A stretch of DNA of 40,861 nt, taken from positions 1 through 40,861 of the forward strand of contig JAJXTV010000032.1 of the NCBI GenBank assembly GCA_021783515.1, given 5' to 3'. The position numbers and the translations under genes are program-made. Positions 34,104 through 40,861 of this stretch are shown piece after piece; position 1 is the stretch's first letter; every line of letters starts with the position of its first letter. The stretch is from Nitrospirota bacterium (GTDB lineage: Bacteria; Nitrospirota; Thermodesulfovibrionia; Thermodesulfovibrionales; UBA6898). A model generated the notes under the pieces. That model was not told where the DNA came from. It did no database searches and saw only the letters and a program-made list of their open reading frames with translations.

Positions 34104-34628
34104 ATGAGCGGCGTATCGGAGATTACCGAAACAACGCAGTACCTCACCTTCAAGCTCGGCGACGAGGTCTTTGCGATCGAGATATCGAAGGTGAGAGAGG
34201 TGCTCGACTTCACGACGATCACGAAGGTGCCGCGCACCCCTGATTTCATGAGAGGGGTGATCAACCTCCGCGGCAACGTCGTGCCGGTCGTCGACATGAG
34301 GCTGAAATTCGGCATGACGAAGACCGAAAATACGGTCAACACCTGCATCATCATCGTCGAGATATCGCTCGACGGCGATACCACGGTGCTCGGGGCGCTT
34401 GCCGACTCGGTCCAGGAGGTTATCGAACTCGACCCGGAGAAGATCGAGCCGGCGCCGAGGATAGGCACTCGCCTCAGGACCGAATTCATCAAGGGAATGG
34501 GCAGGCGCGACGAGACCTTTATCATCATTCTCGACATCGACAAGGTCTTTTCGGTCGATGAGCTGTCTCTAGTCCGGGACGCGGGCGATCTCCCCGCCCC
34601 CGGCGGCGCGGAACCCTCCGGCGCATAA
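34104..34628 (+). CDS. cheW: Chemotaxis coupling protein CheW
   Basis: A 174-residue adaptor joining receptors to CheA. It shows the CheW pattern YLTFKLGDEVFAIEISKVREVLDF, MRGVINLRGNVVPVVDMRLKFG and the second half with LGALADSVQEVIELDPEKIEPAP. The start ATG is behind AGGAGGTGAAG that overlaps the end of the MCP gene, 11 bases after its stop. Confidence 0.96.
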   Translation: MSGVSEITETTQYLTFKLGDEVFAIEISKVREVLDFTTITKVPRTPDFMRGVINLRGNVVPVVDMRLKFGMTKTENTVNTCIIIVEISLDGDTTVLGALADSVQEVIELDPEKIEPAPRIGTRLRTEFIKGMGRRDETFIIILDIDKVFSVDELSLVRDAGDLPAPGGAEPSGA

Positions 34629-34725
34629 CCGGAGTAAGGTCCGTCCCGGCTTCCTGCCCGCCATTCCCCCGGCCTGGCAGGGAGCCGGAGCCCGGACGCT
34701 TTCGGGAAGAATCGAAAGGCACCAA

Positions 34726-35589
34726 ATGATGAAAACAGGCAACATGATCATGTCGGCGGCCCTGTCGAGGAATGATTTCGAGAGGCTGAGCGCCTTCATC
34801 CGTTCGGAATGCGGGATAAAGATGCCCGAGCAGAAGAGGGTCATGCTCGAGGCGAGGCTCAGGAAGAGACTTCGGGCGCTCGGCATCGAATCCTTCGGGG
34901 AGTACTGCGACTTCCTCTTCAGCCCCGAAGGGCTGCTGCAGGAAAAGGTGCATATGATCGACGTGGTCACCACGAACAAAACCGACTTCTTCCGGGAGCC
35001 GAAGCATTTCGATTACCTTGTCCGGCATGCCATTCCGGAGCTTTCCCGTTTCCGTGGAGCCGGCGCGAGACAGCCTCTTTCGCTCTGGTCGGCCGGATGC
35101 TCCAGCGGCGAGGAGCCCTACACGCTGGCGATGGTGCTTACCGAATATGCCGAGTCGCAACCCGGATTCCGCTTTTCGGTCCTCGCCACCGACATCTCGA
35201 CGAAGGTCCTCGACAAGGCCTTTCGCGGCGTCTACAAGGAAGAGCGGGCCGGACTGATGCCGGAGGCGATGAAGAGGAAATACCTGATGAGGAGCAAAGA
35301 CAGGGACAAGGGGCTGCTGCGGGTGGCGCCGGAACTCAGGTCCTGCGTAAAATTCAGAAGGCTCAATTTCATGAACAACGACTTCGGCATCGACGAGTCC
35401 TTCGATATCATATTCTGCAGAAACGTCATCATTTACTTCGACAGGCCAACGCAGCAGAAGGTCCTTGAGACGATCTGCCGCCACCTGAGACCGGGCGGGT
35501 ATCTCTTCATGGGACATTCCGAAACGCTCAGCAGCCTGAGCATGCCTCTCGTCTCGGTCGGCTCCATGGTATACCGAAGGCCGTCATGA
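34726..35589 (+). CDS. cheR: Chemotaxis protein methyltransferase CheR
   Basis: A 287-residue SAM-dependent enzyme that methylates receptor glutamates. The N-terminal helical domain (ECGIKMPEQKRVMLEARLRKR) is followed by the catalytic domain with TTNKTDFFREPKHF, the SAM loop LWSAGCSSGEEPYTLAMVL and FCRNVIIYFD. The ATG at 34726 has AAGG six bases upstream; an adjacent ATG at 34729 is possible. Its stop overlaps the cheD start (ATGA). No TPR extension is present. Confidence 0.96.
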   Translation: MMKTGNMIMSAALSRNDFERLSAFIRSECGIKMPEQKRVMLEARLRKRLRALGIESFGEYCDFLFSPEGLLQEKVHMIDVVTTNKTDFFREPKHFDYLVRHAIPELSRFRGAGARQPLSLWSAGCSSGEEPYTLAMVLTEYAESQPGFRFSVLATDISTKVLDKAFRGVYKEERAGLMPEAMKRKYLMRSKDRDKGLLRVAPELRSCVKFRRLNFMNNDFGIDESFDIIFCRNVIIYFDRPTQQKVLETICRHLRPGGYLFMGHSETLSSLSMPLVSVGSMVYRRPS

Positions 35590-36128
35590 CCCATGGTAAT
35601 TCCCCTCACCGGACGACCGTTTATCTTCAGCCGGCCGAATTCTACATCGGCGAAAAGCCGACGAAGGTGGTGACCGTCCTGGGCTCATGCGTCTCGGTCA
35701 CGCTCTTCAACAAGAGGCTCGGCATCGGCGCGATCTGCCATGCCACCCTGCCCGTCTGCCGGACCAGGAAAGGCTGCAGGAAGTACTGCAAAGATGCGTT
35801 CAAGTATACCGACTGCTCGATAAAGTTCATGCTGAAGAAGTTCCGGGACCTCGGGATCGCCGAACACGAAATCGAGATCAAGGTCTTCGGCGGGGCCGAC
35901 ACCCTCGCCTCCCGGAGGGAAAACACGATAGGGACGATGAACGTCAGGACGGCCCTGGAGACCATCCGCGCAAAAAGTCTCCAGATCATCGCCGCGGACG
36001 TGGGAGACTCTTTCGGCAGGAAGCTGATCTTCCATACCGATACCGGCGACGTATTCCTGAAGCGCCTTCCGAACAACCGCGAGCGCCGGGGCATCCCCGG
36101 CGTCACCTTCAAAAAGAGGGGCGTATGA
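35586..36128 (+). CDS. cheD: Chemoreceptor glutamine deamidase CheD
   Basis: A 180-residue CheD. The catalytic Cys is C35 in [10 protein letters not shown] and the His is H52 in ICHATLP, in the order known for CheD. The chain continues with KVFGGADTL and the closing GGxxGR-like portion ([17 protein letters not shown]). It is coupled to both cheR and cheB by 4-base overlaps. CheD deamidates receptor Gln residues and in some species cooperates with CheC; no CheC is visible here. Two extra Cys pairs ([11 protein letters not shown]) after the active-site His are a local peculiarity. Confidence 0.95.
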   Translation: MTHGNSPHRTTVYLQPAEFYIGEKPTKVVTVLGSCVSVTLFNKRLGIGAICHATLPVCRTRKGCRKYCKDAFKYTDCSIKFMLKKFRDLGIAEHEIEIKVFGGADTLASRRENTIGTMNVRTALETIRAKSLQIIAADVGDSFGRKLIFHTDTGDVFLKRLPNNRERRGIPGVTFKKRGV

Positions 36129-37195
36129 GCCGGAAGGTCAGGGTGCTGCTTGTCGACGACTCCTCGGTCGTTCGCCAGACGCTTTCGGAGATCCTCTCGT
36201 CGGAGCCGGGAGTGGAAGTGATGGCGACCGCGCCGGACCCCTTCATCGCCGCCGAAAAGCTCAGGAAGGAAGTCCCTGATGTGATCCTGCTCGACGTCGA
36301 AATGCCCCGGATGGACGGGATCACCTTTCTCCACAAGATCATGAGCCAGCACCCCATCCCCGTCGTGATCTGCTCAAGCCTGACGCAGGCGGGAGCAGAG
36401 ACGACTCTCAGGGCGCTCGAATACGGCGCCGTCGAGATCATCCTGAAGCCGCGGATCGGCGCAAAACAGTTTCTGGAAGAATCAAAGGTCCGCATCTGTG
36501 ACGCCGTCAAGGCGGCGGCAATGGCAAAGGTAAAGCCGATCGCCTCCCGCGCTCTCGCGGTCGCGCCAAAGCTTTCGGCCGACGCCGTCATCGCCAAGCC
36601 GAAGAACCGCGCGATGGTCCAGACGACCGAGCAGGTAGTGGTGGTCGGCGCATCGACGGGCGGGACAGAGGCGCTCAGGGAGTTCCTTGTGGCGATGCCG
36701 CTTGATGCCCCCGGGATCGTCATCGTCCAGCATATGCCGGAGAACTTCACCGCCGCCTTCGCGAAGCGACTCGACGGTCTCTGCAAAATTACGGTGAAGG
36801 AGGCCGAAAACGACGATACTGTCATCACCGGACGGGCGCTGATCGCGCCGGGCAACCGGCATACGCTGTTGAAGCGGAGCGGAGCGCGTTATTATGTCGA
36901 GGTAAAGGACGGCCCTTTCGTCTGCAGGCACAGGCCCTCCGTCGACGTGCTCTTCCGGTCCGCCGCCCGTTATGCCGGCAAAAACGCCGTCGCGATCATC
37001 ATGACCGGCATGGGGGACGACGGGGCAAAGGGCATGCGCGAGATGCACGATGCAGGGGCCTTCACCATCGCCCAGGATGAAGAGACTTCGGTAGTCTTCG
37101 GAATGCCGCACGAGGCGATAAAGCTGGGCGGGGTCGACAAGATTGCGCCGCTCGGCTCGATCGCACGGGAGATGCTGAAGAGAGCTGCGGGATAA
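36125..37195 (+). CDS. cheB: Chemotaxis methylesterase/response regulator CheB
   Basis: A 356-residue protein with receiver (D11-D12, phospho-acceptor D57 in [11 protein letters not shown]) and methylesterase domains. The catalytic triad is visible: S177 in [12 protein letters not shown]203 in VQHMPENFT and the Asp of MGDDGAKGM (298/299). ATG 36125 overlaps the cheD stop; the frame is open further upstream but that is shadow of cheD. It is the last gene of the chemotaxis operon and ends only 13 bases from the convergent alkD, with no clear terminator between. Confidence 0.96.
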   Translation: MSRKVRVLLVDDSSVVRQTLSEILSSEPGVEVMATAPDPFIAAEKLRKEVPDVILLDVEMPRMDGITFLHKIMSQHPIPVVICSSLTQAGAETTLRALEYGAVEIILKPRIGAKQFLEESKVRICDAVKAAAMAKVKPIASRALAVAPKLSADAVIAKPKNRAMVQTTEQVVVVGASTGGTEALREFLVAMPLDAPGIVIVQHMPENFTAAFAKRLDGLCKITVKEAENDDTVITGRALIAPGNRHTLLKRSGARYYVEVKDGPFVCRHRPSVDVLFRSAARYAGKNAVAIIMTGMGDDGAKGMREMHDAGAFTIAQDEETSVVFGMPHEAIKLGGVDKIAPLGSIAREMLKRAAG

Positions 37196-37208
37196 GCGCA
37201 CCCCGCGA

Positions 37209-37928
37209 CTATCTCTTGAGGAAACTCTTCCTTCTTTTTTTGTCGAATCGTTCTATTGCATACCGGAGCATCGTCCGCGGCATCCGGCGGTAATGTTTTC
37301 TCAAAAAACCTTCTTCAGCCTTCTGGTCTCTCTTGCCGATCTCGCGCAGCATCCATCCGACCGCCTTATGGATCAGGTCGTGATCATCGCGGAGAAGGAT
37401 TTCCGAAACGCGGAGCGTGTCGGCGAAATCGTTTTCCCGTATAAAGGCAAGAGTGGACAGGACCGAGATCCTTCTTTCCCAGAGGTTTCCTGATCTCGCA
37501 AGCCTGTAAAGCACCGACCGGTCCTTATCAAGGAGATAATCTCCGGGAATATTCGGCGCCGAGAGGTCGACGAGGTCCCAGTTGTTGACCTGTTTTGTAT
37601 GCTCCAGGTAGAACTGCGCTATCTCTCCCTTCGCCTTGCCGTCCGCTTCTTTATATTTGTTTACGAGGATGAGCAAGGCAACAAGCCTGTGTTCGTGAAT
37701 CTTGCTCGAAAGGAGTCTATGGATATCGCTCAGGGAAAGCTCCAAGTATTTCTTTGCGACCGCCCGCTGCTTCGGGACAACAATCCCGAGGAACACATCT
37801 CCCTCGCCGTACTGCCCCCTTCCCGTCTTGAAAAAACGGGAGAGAATCTTTGCCTTTTCGGGATCGGCAAGGCTTTGAAGGTCTGATTTGAGGCTCTTGA
37901 GGATCGAGGATTTCTCGCTGCGCGACAC
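37209..37928 (-). CDS. alkD: DNA alkylation repair enzyme, AlkD-like HEAT-repeat glycosylase
   Basis: A 239-residue all-helical protein of the AlkC/AlkD family, which removes bulky or cationic alkylated bases such as 3-methyladenine and 7-methylguanine. Recognisable blocks are FFKTGRGQYGEGDVFLGI near the N-terminus, EHRLVALLILVNKY, NNWDLVDLSAPNIPGDYLL (Trp and Asp of the substrate cleft) and HKAVGWMLREIGKRD. The start is GTG with only a distant AGG upstream; no in-frame ATG is available nearby. It begins 13 bases after hicA, so it may be expressed with the toxin-antitoxin pair. Confidence 0.9.
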   Translation of the reverse strand: MSRSEKSSILKSLKSDLQSLADPEKAKILSRFFKTGRGQYGEGDVFLGIVVPKQRAVAKKYLELSLSDIHRLLSSKIHEHRLVALLILVNKYKEADGKAKGEIAQFYLEHTKQVNNWDLVDLSAPNIPGDYLLDKDRSVLYRLARSGNLWERRISVLSTLAFIRENDFADTLRVSEILLRDDHDLIHKAVGWMLREIGKRDQKAEEGFLRKHYRRMPRTMLRYAIERFDKKRRKSFLKR

Positions 37929-37941
37929 TGGGAGTAAGTGA

Positions 37942-38133
37942 TTACCTGGGATCGGGAATTCCCAGTTGACGGCAGATTTTTATCGCAAGAAGATCGGCGA
38001 TTTCGTTATGTCTTGGGATAGTGCCTGATCTGGTCGTATCGGCGAGATTTATGTAACGGGAATGTTTTGCACCTTGCCTGGCGAGAACACAACCGTGGCG
38101 CTCTACATACCGGATGAGTTCTTTTCTCTTCAC
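37942..38133 (-). CDS. hicA: HicA-type mRNA interferase toxin
   Basis: A 63-residue dsRBD-like toxin that cuts mRNA. It has the family pattern MKRKELIRYVERHGC, the catalytic H24 in GAKHSRY, and the ending IPRHNEIADLLAIKICRQLGI. It starts with GTG overlapping the hicB stop (GTGA), so synthesis is coupled to that of the antitoxin. Nothing suggests inactivation. Confidence 0.93.
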   Translation of the reverse strand: MKRKELIRYVERHGCVLARQGAKHSRYINLADTTRSGTIPRHNEIADLLAIKICRQLGIPDPR

Positions 38134-38330
38134 ACTTCGATTTCTTCTAAGATAATTTCGCGCTTCGGCAGCGCAGTAAGATCGACAGTTTTTTGCATTT
38201 CCGCTATTGCGTCAATGAGATTCTCCCTGGCTTCTTCAATTGTTTTTCCTTGAGTCATCGCGCCCGGCACATCGTCCGTCCACGCTACCCACCAGTCCCC
38301 GTCCTTAACAAAAGTTGCCTTAACTTTCAT
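38130..38330 (-). CDS. hicB: HicB-type antitoxin
   Basis: A 66-residue antitoxin with the degenerate RNase H-like HicB fold: MKVKATFVKDGDWWVAWTDDVPGAMTQGKTIEEARENLIDAI (strands with the W-x-x-x-x-D-V-P-G signature, then the helix). ATG 38330 has GGAGGT upstream and starts at the family N-terminus; an upstream in-frame start at 38390 is not needed. There is no C-terminal DNA-binding domain, the short form of HicB. A possible promoter (TTGCCA, 17 bases, CAGAAT) lies upstream and its -35 overlaps the repeat at 38389-38402. The antitoxin gene comes first, the toxin second. Confidence 0.9.
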   Translation of the reverse strand: MKVKATFVKDGDWWVAWTDDVPGAMTQGKTIEEARENLIDAIAEMQKTVDLTALPKREIILEEIEV

Positions 38331-38368
38331 CGGATACCTCCCATCTGTCCTTTCCGTGCCTCCTGCCT

Positions 38369-38749
38369 TTATTCTGCCACTTGGCTGCATTTATGGCAAC
38401 TGCGTTCATTTCGGCCGGCGAAGAGTTGTTGAGTTTTACGCACGCTTACTGTTGGGAAAGGCAAACCCTTAGTGCCTGAGTCCCATCCGTTGAGGTAGTT
38501 CCAGCGGGCCATGATATTGCCCATCGTCTCCTGAGCCTGCTCCATAGTCTCGAAATTGGCGCCCTCTTTGCCGAAAATTTCCGGCATAAGCGTTGAGGGC
38601 ATAACAAGCCTGGGGGCGGCAAGACAGCCAAAGAGAAGTCCGTAAAGTCCGAAGATCGAGAGCCGCGACCCGGCCTTGTCGAGATACTCTTCCATCTTGT
38701 CGTCGCCGCAATAGTCAGGGGGTAAGATGTTCATATGATAGTTTGCCAT
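38369..38749 (-). pseudogene. YecA/UPF0149-like protein, probably truncated with damaged SEC-C motif
   Basis: The frame encodes about 126 residues from ATG 38749 (or 137 from 38782). The block YGLLFGCLAAPRLVMPSTLMPEIFGKEGANFETMEQAQ, followed by an RWNYL helix, resembles the core of YecA/YgfB (UPF0149) proteins. Near the end, LFAGRNERSCHKC recalls the start of a SEC-C zinc motif (xGRNDPCPCGSGKKYKKC) that has lost its middle. The protein is much shorter than YecA proteins that carry SEC-C (about 200-250 aa). The break coincides with the 14-base repeat at 38389-38402. Neither start has a good ribosome-binding site. I read it as a decayed gene; a short functional protein cannot be excluded. Confidence 0.5.
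38389..38402 (+). repeat. 14-bp direct repeat, copy 1 (ATTTATGGCAACTG)
   Basis: An exact copy occurs at 40545-40558 in the same orientation. The similarity extends imperfectly on the upstream side (GCCACT-like sequence before both copies). The two copies enclose the YecA-like remnant and the toxin-antitoxin-chaperone genes. Confidence 0.5.
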
Positions 38750-38832
38750 TTTTCTGCATGAAGGGGGGAAGCGCTTCATCATAAGAAAGCTGTTGCCGCG
38801 ATTTGTAATTTCGCAGAATTGGCACTTTGCTT

Positions 38833-38880
38833 TTGGTGTATTCCATGATAAATTAATAATATGCTATCATATGATATCAT
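38833..38880 (+). promoter_or_regulatory. AT-rich promoter/operator candidate of the toxin-antitoxin-chaperone operon
   Basis: A possible -35 TTGGTG (38833-38838) and -10 TAATAT (38857-38862) are 18 bases apart. Directly after the -10 lie overlapping palindromes, TATCATATGATA (38865-38876) and ATGATATCAT (38871-38880), a suitable autorepression site for the helix-turn-helix antitoxin encoded downstream. Both assignments are from pattern only. Confidence 0.45.
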
Positions 38881-38963
38881 TTTGCTTTACTTTTCTCATT
38901 CATTTCCATTACACTTCGCTAGGCCCAAAAAGACGACAACCGGCTTGTGGTATATTAGTTCCC

Positions 38964-39341
38964 GTGGGGATACCGACTCAAGCCGAAATAGAGGAGTTTC
39001 TAAAGGAGTTCAAGCGCTGTTGGGACGGGAAAGTCATCGACAGGGTTAACAGGAAAAATGATGATACCTTGGCTGAACTCGGCTTTCTGCCTCAGCACCG
39101 CACATATGAGATACACAGGTTAGTGCACACGGACTTCTACAGGGGACCGTCGCCCGACCATGATATCGCCGGGCACGAATGGTGGGAGTTTGGGCGGAAG
39201 GTAAAGGGCCGCGAGATATACATAAAGATAAAGGTGTATGTCACTGAAGATGGGGAAAAAGGGGGAAGATGCATGTCATTCCATTTTCCGGAAAAGAAGA
39301 TAACCTATCCCTACAAAAAGAAAGGACGGGGTCGTGTTTAA
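38964..39341 (+). CDS. MqsR-like toxin of a toxin-antitoxin-chaperone module
   Basis: A 125-residue protein whose second half follows MqsR (RelE-fold mRNA interferase): a LAELGF helix end, HRLVHTDFYRGPSPDHDIAGHEWWEFG and the strands KGREIYIKIKVYV...CMSFHFPEK, comparable to the LSESDFYKS...IWQDVY...QVYLKITV...VSFKEK pattern of E. coli MqsR. The chain is slightly longer than MqsR (98 aa), with a charged N-terminal helix and a basic tail (YPYKKKGRGRV). The GTG at 38964 is chosen because it precedes the first plausible helix; no clear ribosome-binding site is seen and the frame is open further upstream. The antitoxin start overlaps its end. Family assignment is by eye; catalytic residues were not assigned. 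Confidence 0.72.
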   Translation: MGIPTQAEIEEFLKEFKRCWDGKVIDRVNRKNDDTLAELGFLPQHRTYEIHRLVHTDFYRGPSPDHDIAGHEWWEFGRKVKGREIYIKIKVYVTEDGEKGGRCMSFHFPEKKITYPYKKKGRGRV

Positions 39342-40095
39342 GAGAATCAGGGAAACGAGAGACGAATGTCCGATCTGCGAGAAGAAAAGAAACCTGGTCT
39401 ATGGCACACGGATCGAAGTCGTAAGAATTCGCGGCGAGGAAATACCTGTAAGGGTGAACGCTTATCATTGTAGTGAGGGCGACCACTATTTTTATGATGC
39501 GCAAGACGAGGAGAACAAATTTCAAACCGCCTATAGAGAGTTCCGCAGGCGTAAGGGCCTTCTCCAGCCCGAAGATATCAGGCAATTAAGAGCTAAGTAT
39601 GGTCTGAGCCAAAGGGCCTTTGCCAGGATGCTCGGGTGCAGTTCGATAACGATACAACGGTATGAAAGTGGCGCACTGCAAGATGACGTCCACAACAACT
39701 TGATGCTTGTTCTAAGGGACCCCTACAGCTTCAAGCAGTATTTTAGAATCGAAGGAGCGTCCTTGCCCGACAAGATATCGCGGACCGTCGAGGAAAGGCT
39801 GCAAGCCATTGAAGAAAAAGAGAGGCAGATGGAAATCGATTTCGTCTTTAAGCAGCCATCGCTCGAGAGGGTCAAGGTCGATCTTTCTTCCCTGACTGAC
39901 GAGGGCGTAAACAGAGAACCGCTCGACAACATTCTTGGAGTCTTCTCCAGGCATGGCAAGACCAAATCCTTAATAGGCCCTGACCGGATTTTGAAGATGA
40001 CGATCCTTTCACCCAGGCAACCAGGGGGGAAATGGGCCGTCAAGCATGGAAAGTTCTCGATCACTAAGAAAGGAGATTTAGCCCTTGCCGCCTGA
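39334..40095 (+). CDS. MqsA-like antitoxin with long C-terminal extension (candidate chaperone-addiction region)
   Basis: A 253-residue antitoxin, about twice the length of MqsA (131 aa). N-terminal zinc-binding part: C12 and C15 (CPIC) and C46 with H45/H51 (YHCSEGDHYF), where a fourth Cys is usual. Helix-turn-helix at about residues 82-115: LRAKYGLSQRAFARMLGCSSITIQRYESG, with the MqsA-type YESG end. Residues 138-253 are an extra domain with a charged helix (VEERLQAIEEKERQMEID) and a hydrophobic, aromatic end (GGKWAVKHGKFSI). The GTG start overlaps the toxin gene. In known SecB-linked systems such an extension makes the antitoxin unstable without the chaperone; that role here is inferred. Confidence 0.8.
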   Translation: MFKRIRETRDECPICEKKRNLVYGTRIEVVRIRGEEIPVRVNAYHCSEGDHYFYDAQDEENKFQTAYREFRRRKGLLQPEDIRQLRAKYGLSQRAFARMLGCSSITIQRYESGALQDDVHNNLMLVLRDPYSFKQYFRIEGASLPDKISRTVEERLQAIEEKERQMEIDFVFKQPSLERVKVDLSSLTDEGVNREPLDNILGVFSRHGKTKSLIGPDRILKMTILSPRQPGGKWAVKHGKFSITKKGDLALAA

Positions 40096-40525
40096 GATGA
40101 AGTTCGCCGATCTGAAATTACTGAAGGTCGACTTTGCGATAAACCGGGAATTCGCCCCTAAGAACAAAGAACAGGCCGGGAACCCGAAATTGTCCTTGAA
40201 TTCTGAATTTAGGGCTAAGGAGCAAGAGTTGGTTGTTTTAGTTGGGATTATGCAGAAATCAGGCAATATTCCCTATTACTTTGAGGTCCAGGCAGGCGGG
40301 CTCTTTACATTCAACGGCAAGCCGGACGAGAAGATGTTGAAGCAGCTGGCTTCTGTAAACTGCCCGGCCATCATTTTCCCTTATATCAGAGAAACCGTTG
40401 CCGATTTGACCCGAAGAGCGGGCTTCCCTCCCCTTCATCTCGCGCCGATTAATTTTGTCGAGTTGGCGAAGAGTGCGCCGGGGAAGAAGAGCGCGAAGAG
40501 GAAGAGCAAAAAAAATCAGAAATAA
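40085..40525 (+). CDS. SecB-like chaperone of the toxin-antitoxin module
   Basis: A 146-residue protein with the SecB fold pattern. The C-terminal half reads YYFEVQAGGLFTFNGKPDE, NCPAIIFPYIRETVADLTRRAGFPPLHLAPINF; SecB ends its core with FPxxxLxPVNF in the same way. The tail is very basic (GKKSAKRKSKKNQK). TTG 40085 is preferred because AGGAG at 40071-40075 is nine bases upstream; ATG 40097, just after the antitoxin stop, would give 142 aa and is the alternative. The reading frame overlaps the antitoxin end by 11 bases. SecB-like proteins encoded third in toxin-antitoxin operons protect the antitoxin from degradation (prototype Rv1957 with HigB1-HigA1 in M. tuberculosis). General export function is less likely in this context. 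Confidence 0.85.
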   Translation: MPPEMKFADLKLLKVDFAINREFAPKNKEQAGNPKLSLNSEFRAKEQELVVLVGIMQKSGNIPYYFEVQAGGLFTFNGKPDEKMLKQLASVNCPAIIFPYIRETVADLTRRAGFPPLHLAPINFVELAKSAPGKKSAKRKSKKNQK

Positions 40526-40544
40526 CTGGAAGGCCACTGCCGAT

Positions 40545-40558
40545 ATTTATGGCAACTG
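40545..40558 (+). repeat. 14-bp direct repeat, copy 2 (ATTTATGGCAACTG)
   Basis: Identical to 38389-38402. It lies 19 bases after the SecB-like gene and is followed by TGCCTGCCCC, a G/C-rich arm of the kind found in REP-type elements. It may mark a recombination or insertion boundary on the right side of the toxin-antitoxin-chaperone module. Confidence 0.5.
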
Positions 40559-40667
40559 TGCCTGCCCCGATCCCCAGAGAAGCTGATCCTCGAAGGATTT
40601 CTTAGAAGTCTGCTATTCAGCCGCTTCCCCATTCCTCAGCCGCCGGCCTTTATTATGCTGGGACTTC

Positions 40668-40861
40668 TTAATTCTTCCTCCGCTTTCGTTTCGGCTTCTC
40701 CGGCGACGGCAGGAGGCTGGTGTATTTGTGGTAGAGCTCAAAGAGAAACGCCACCCGCTCGGCATCGGACGAGAAGGTCTTTCTGCCGTATGCGGCATCT
40801 ACCGCCTTATCCAGCGCCTGATGCGCCTTGCGCAAATCCGGCGGCATGGCACTGCATCTAT
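40668..40861 (-). CDS. C-terminal end of an MmeI/type IIL-like DNA methyltransferase (partial)
   Basis: The last 64 codons of a minus-strand gene that enters from the right edge, ending at TAA 40668-40670. The visible part contains AMPPDLRKAHQALDKAVDAAYG, RVAFLFELYHKYTSLL and a basic tail (EKPKRKRRKN). The pattern MPPxLxKAHQxLDxAVD...RVxFLFxLYxxYT is the usual C-terminus of large class I SAM-dependent N6-adenine DNA methyltransferases of the MmeI/YeeA type, which serve in restriction-modification or related defence. The catalytic domains are outside the window, so activity and completeness cannot be judged. Confidence 0.7.
   Translation of the reverse strand, partial: RCSAMPPDLRKAHQALDKAVDAAYGRKTFSSDAERVAFLFELYHKYTSLLPSPEKPKRKRRKN

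Noticed and set aside
38819-38835. TGGCAC-TTTGC-TTTT as a second sigma-54 promoter before the TAC genes
   Set aside because: The -12 element lacks the essential GC (TTTT instead of TTGC), so it does not meet the consensus.
38793-38963. Upstream extension of the MqsR-like toxin frame
   Set aside because: The extra 57 codons cover the promoter/operator region, contain a hydrophobic stretch unlike MqsR proteins, and have no ribosome-binding site.
40613-40798. 61-codon minus-strand frame at the right edge
   Set aside because: It is in a different frame from the DNA methyltransferase C-terminus, which has clear family sequence over the same bases.

Overview
The window looks like a chromosomal segment from an anaerobic, sulfate-reducing bacterium. 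The core evidence is a gene run in the order sat, aprB, aprA, qmoA, qmoB, qmoC, which is the cytoplasmic sulfate-activation and APS-reduction pathway with its membrane electron donor complex. This arrangement is known from Nitrospirota (Thermodesulfovibrio-like) and from several Desulfobacterota. The sequence alone does not let me choose firmly; Nitrospirota is my slight preference. Base composition is moderately GC-rich, except for AT-rich islands before sat and around 38.8-38.95 kb.

Layout. 0.2-1.1 kb (+): a tiny Lys-rich protein and a spermidine-synthase-like methyltransferase. 1.3-10 kb (-): a giant cyclic beta-1,2-glucan synthase. 10.5-24.7 kb (-): a Cse60-like small protein, a YkgJ-type cysteine-cluster protein, a K+-independent H+-pumping pyrophosphatase (hppA), a CBS-domain protein, qmoCBA, aprAB, sat and rdgB. 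24.9-37.2 kb (+): a sensor kinase and a sigma-54 activator, then a strong sigma-54 promoter with two activator palindromes, then a chemotaxis operon (Cys-rich small protein, CheY, receiver protein, a protein with a DxxxQ motif, STAS, CheY, CheA, MCP, CheW, CheR, CheD, CheB). 37.2-40.9 kb: an accessory region with alkD, hicAB, a YecA-like remnant, a three-gene toxin-antitoxin-chaperone module (MqsR-like toxin, MqsA-like antitoxin with a long C-terminal extension, SecB-like chaperone) and the 3' end of an MmeI-like DNA methyltransferase.

How the parts fit. Sat makes APS and pyrophosphate, AprAB reduces APS with electrons delivered by QmoABC from the quinone pool, and HppA, downstream on the same strand, can pull the Sat reaction by splitting pyrophosphate while pumping protons. 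The kinase/activator pair and the paired palindromes plus sigma-54 promoter immediately after it suggest that the whole chemotaxis pathway is switched by this two-component system. The most notable system is the SecB-linked toxin-antitoxin module at the right end, whose antitoxin extension is a good candidate for a chaperone-addiction region.
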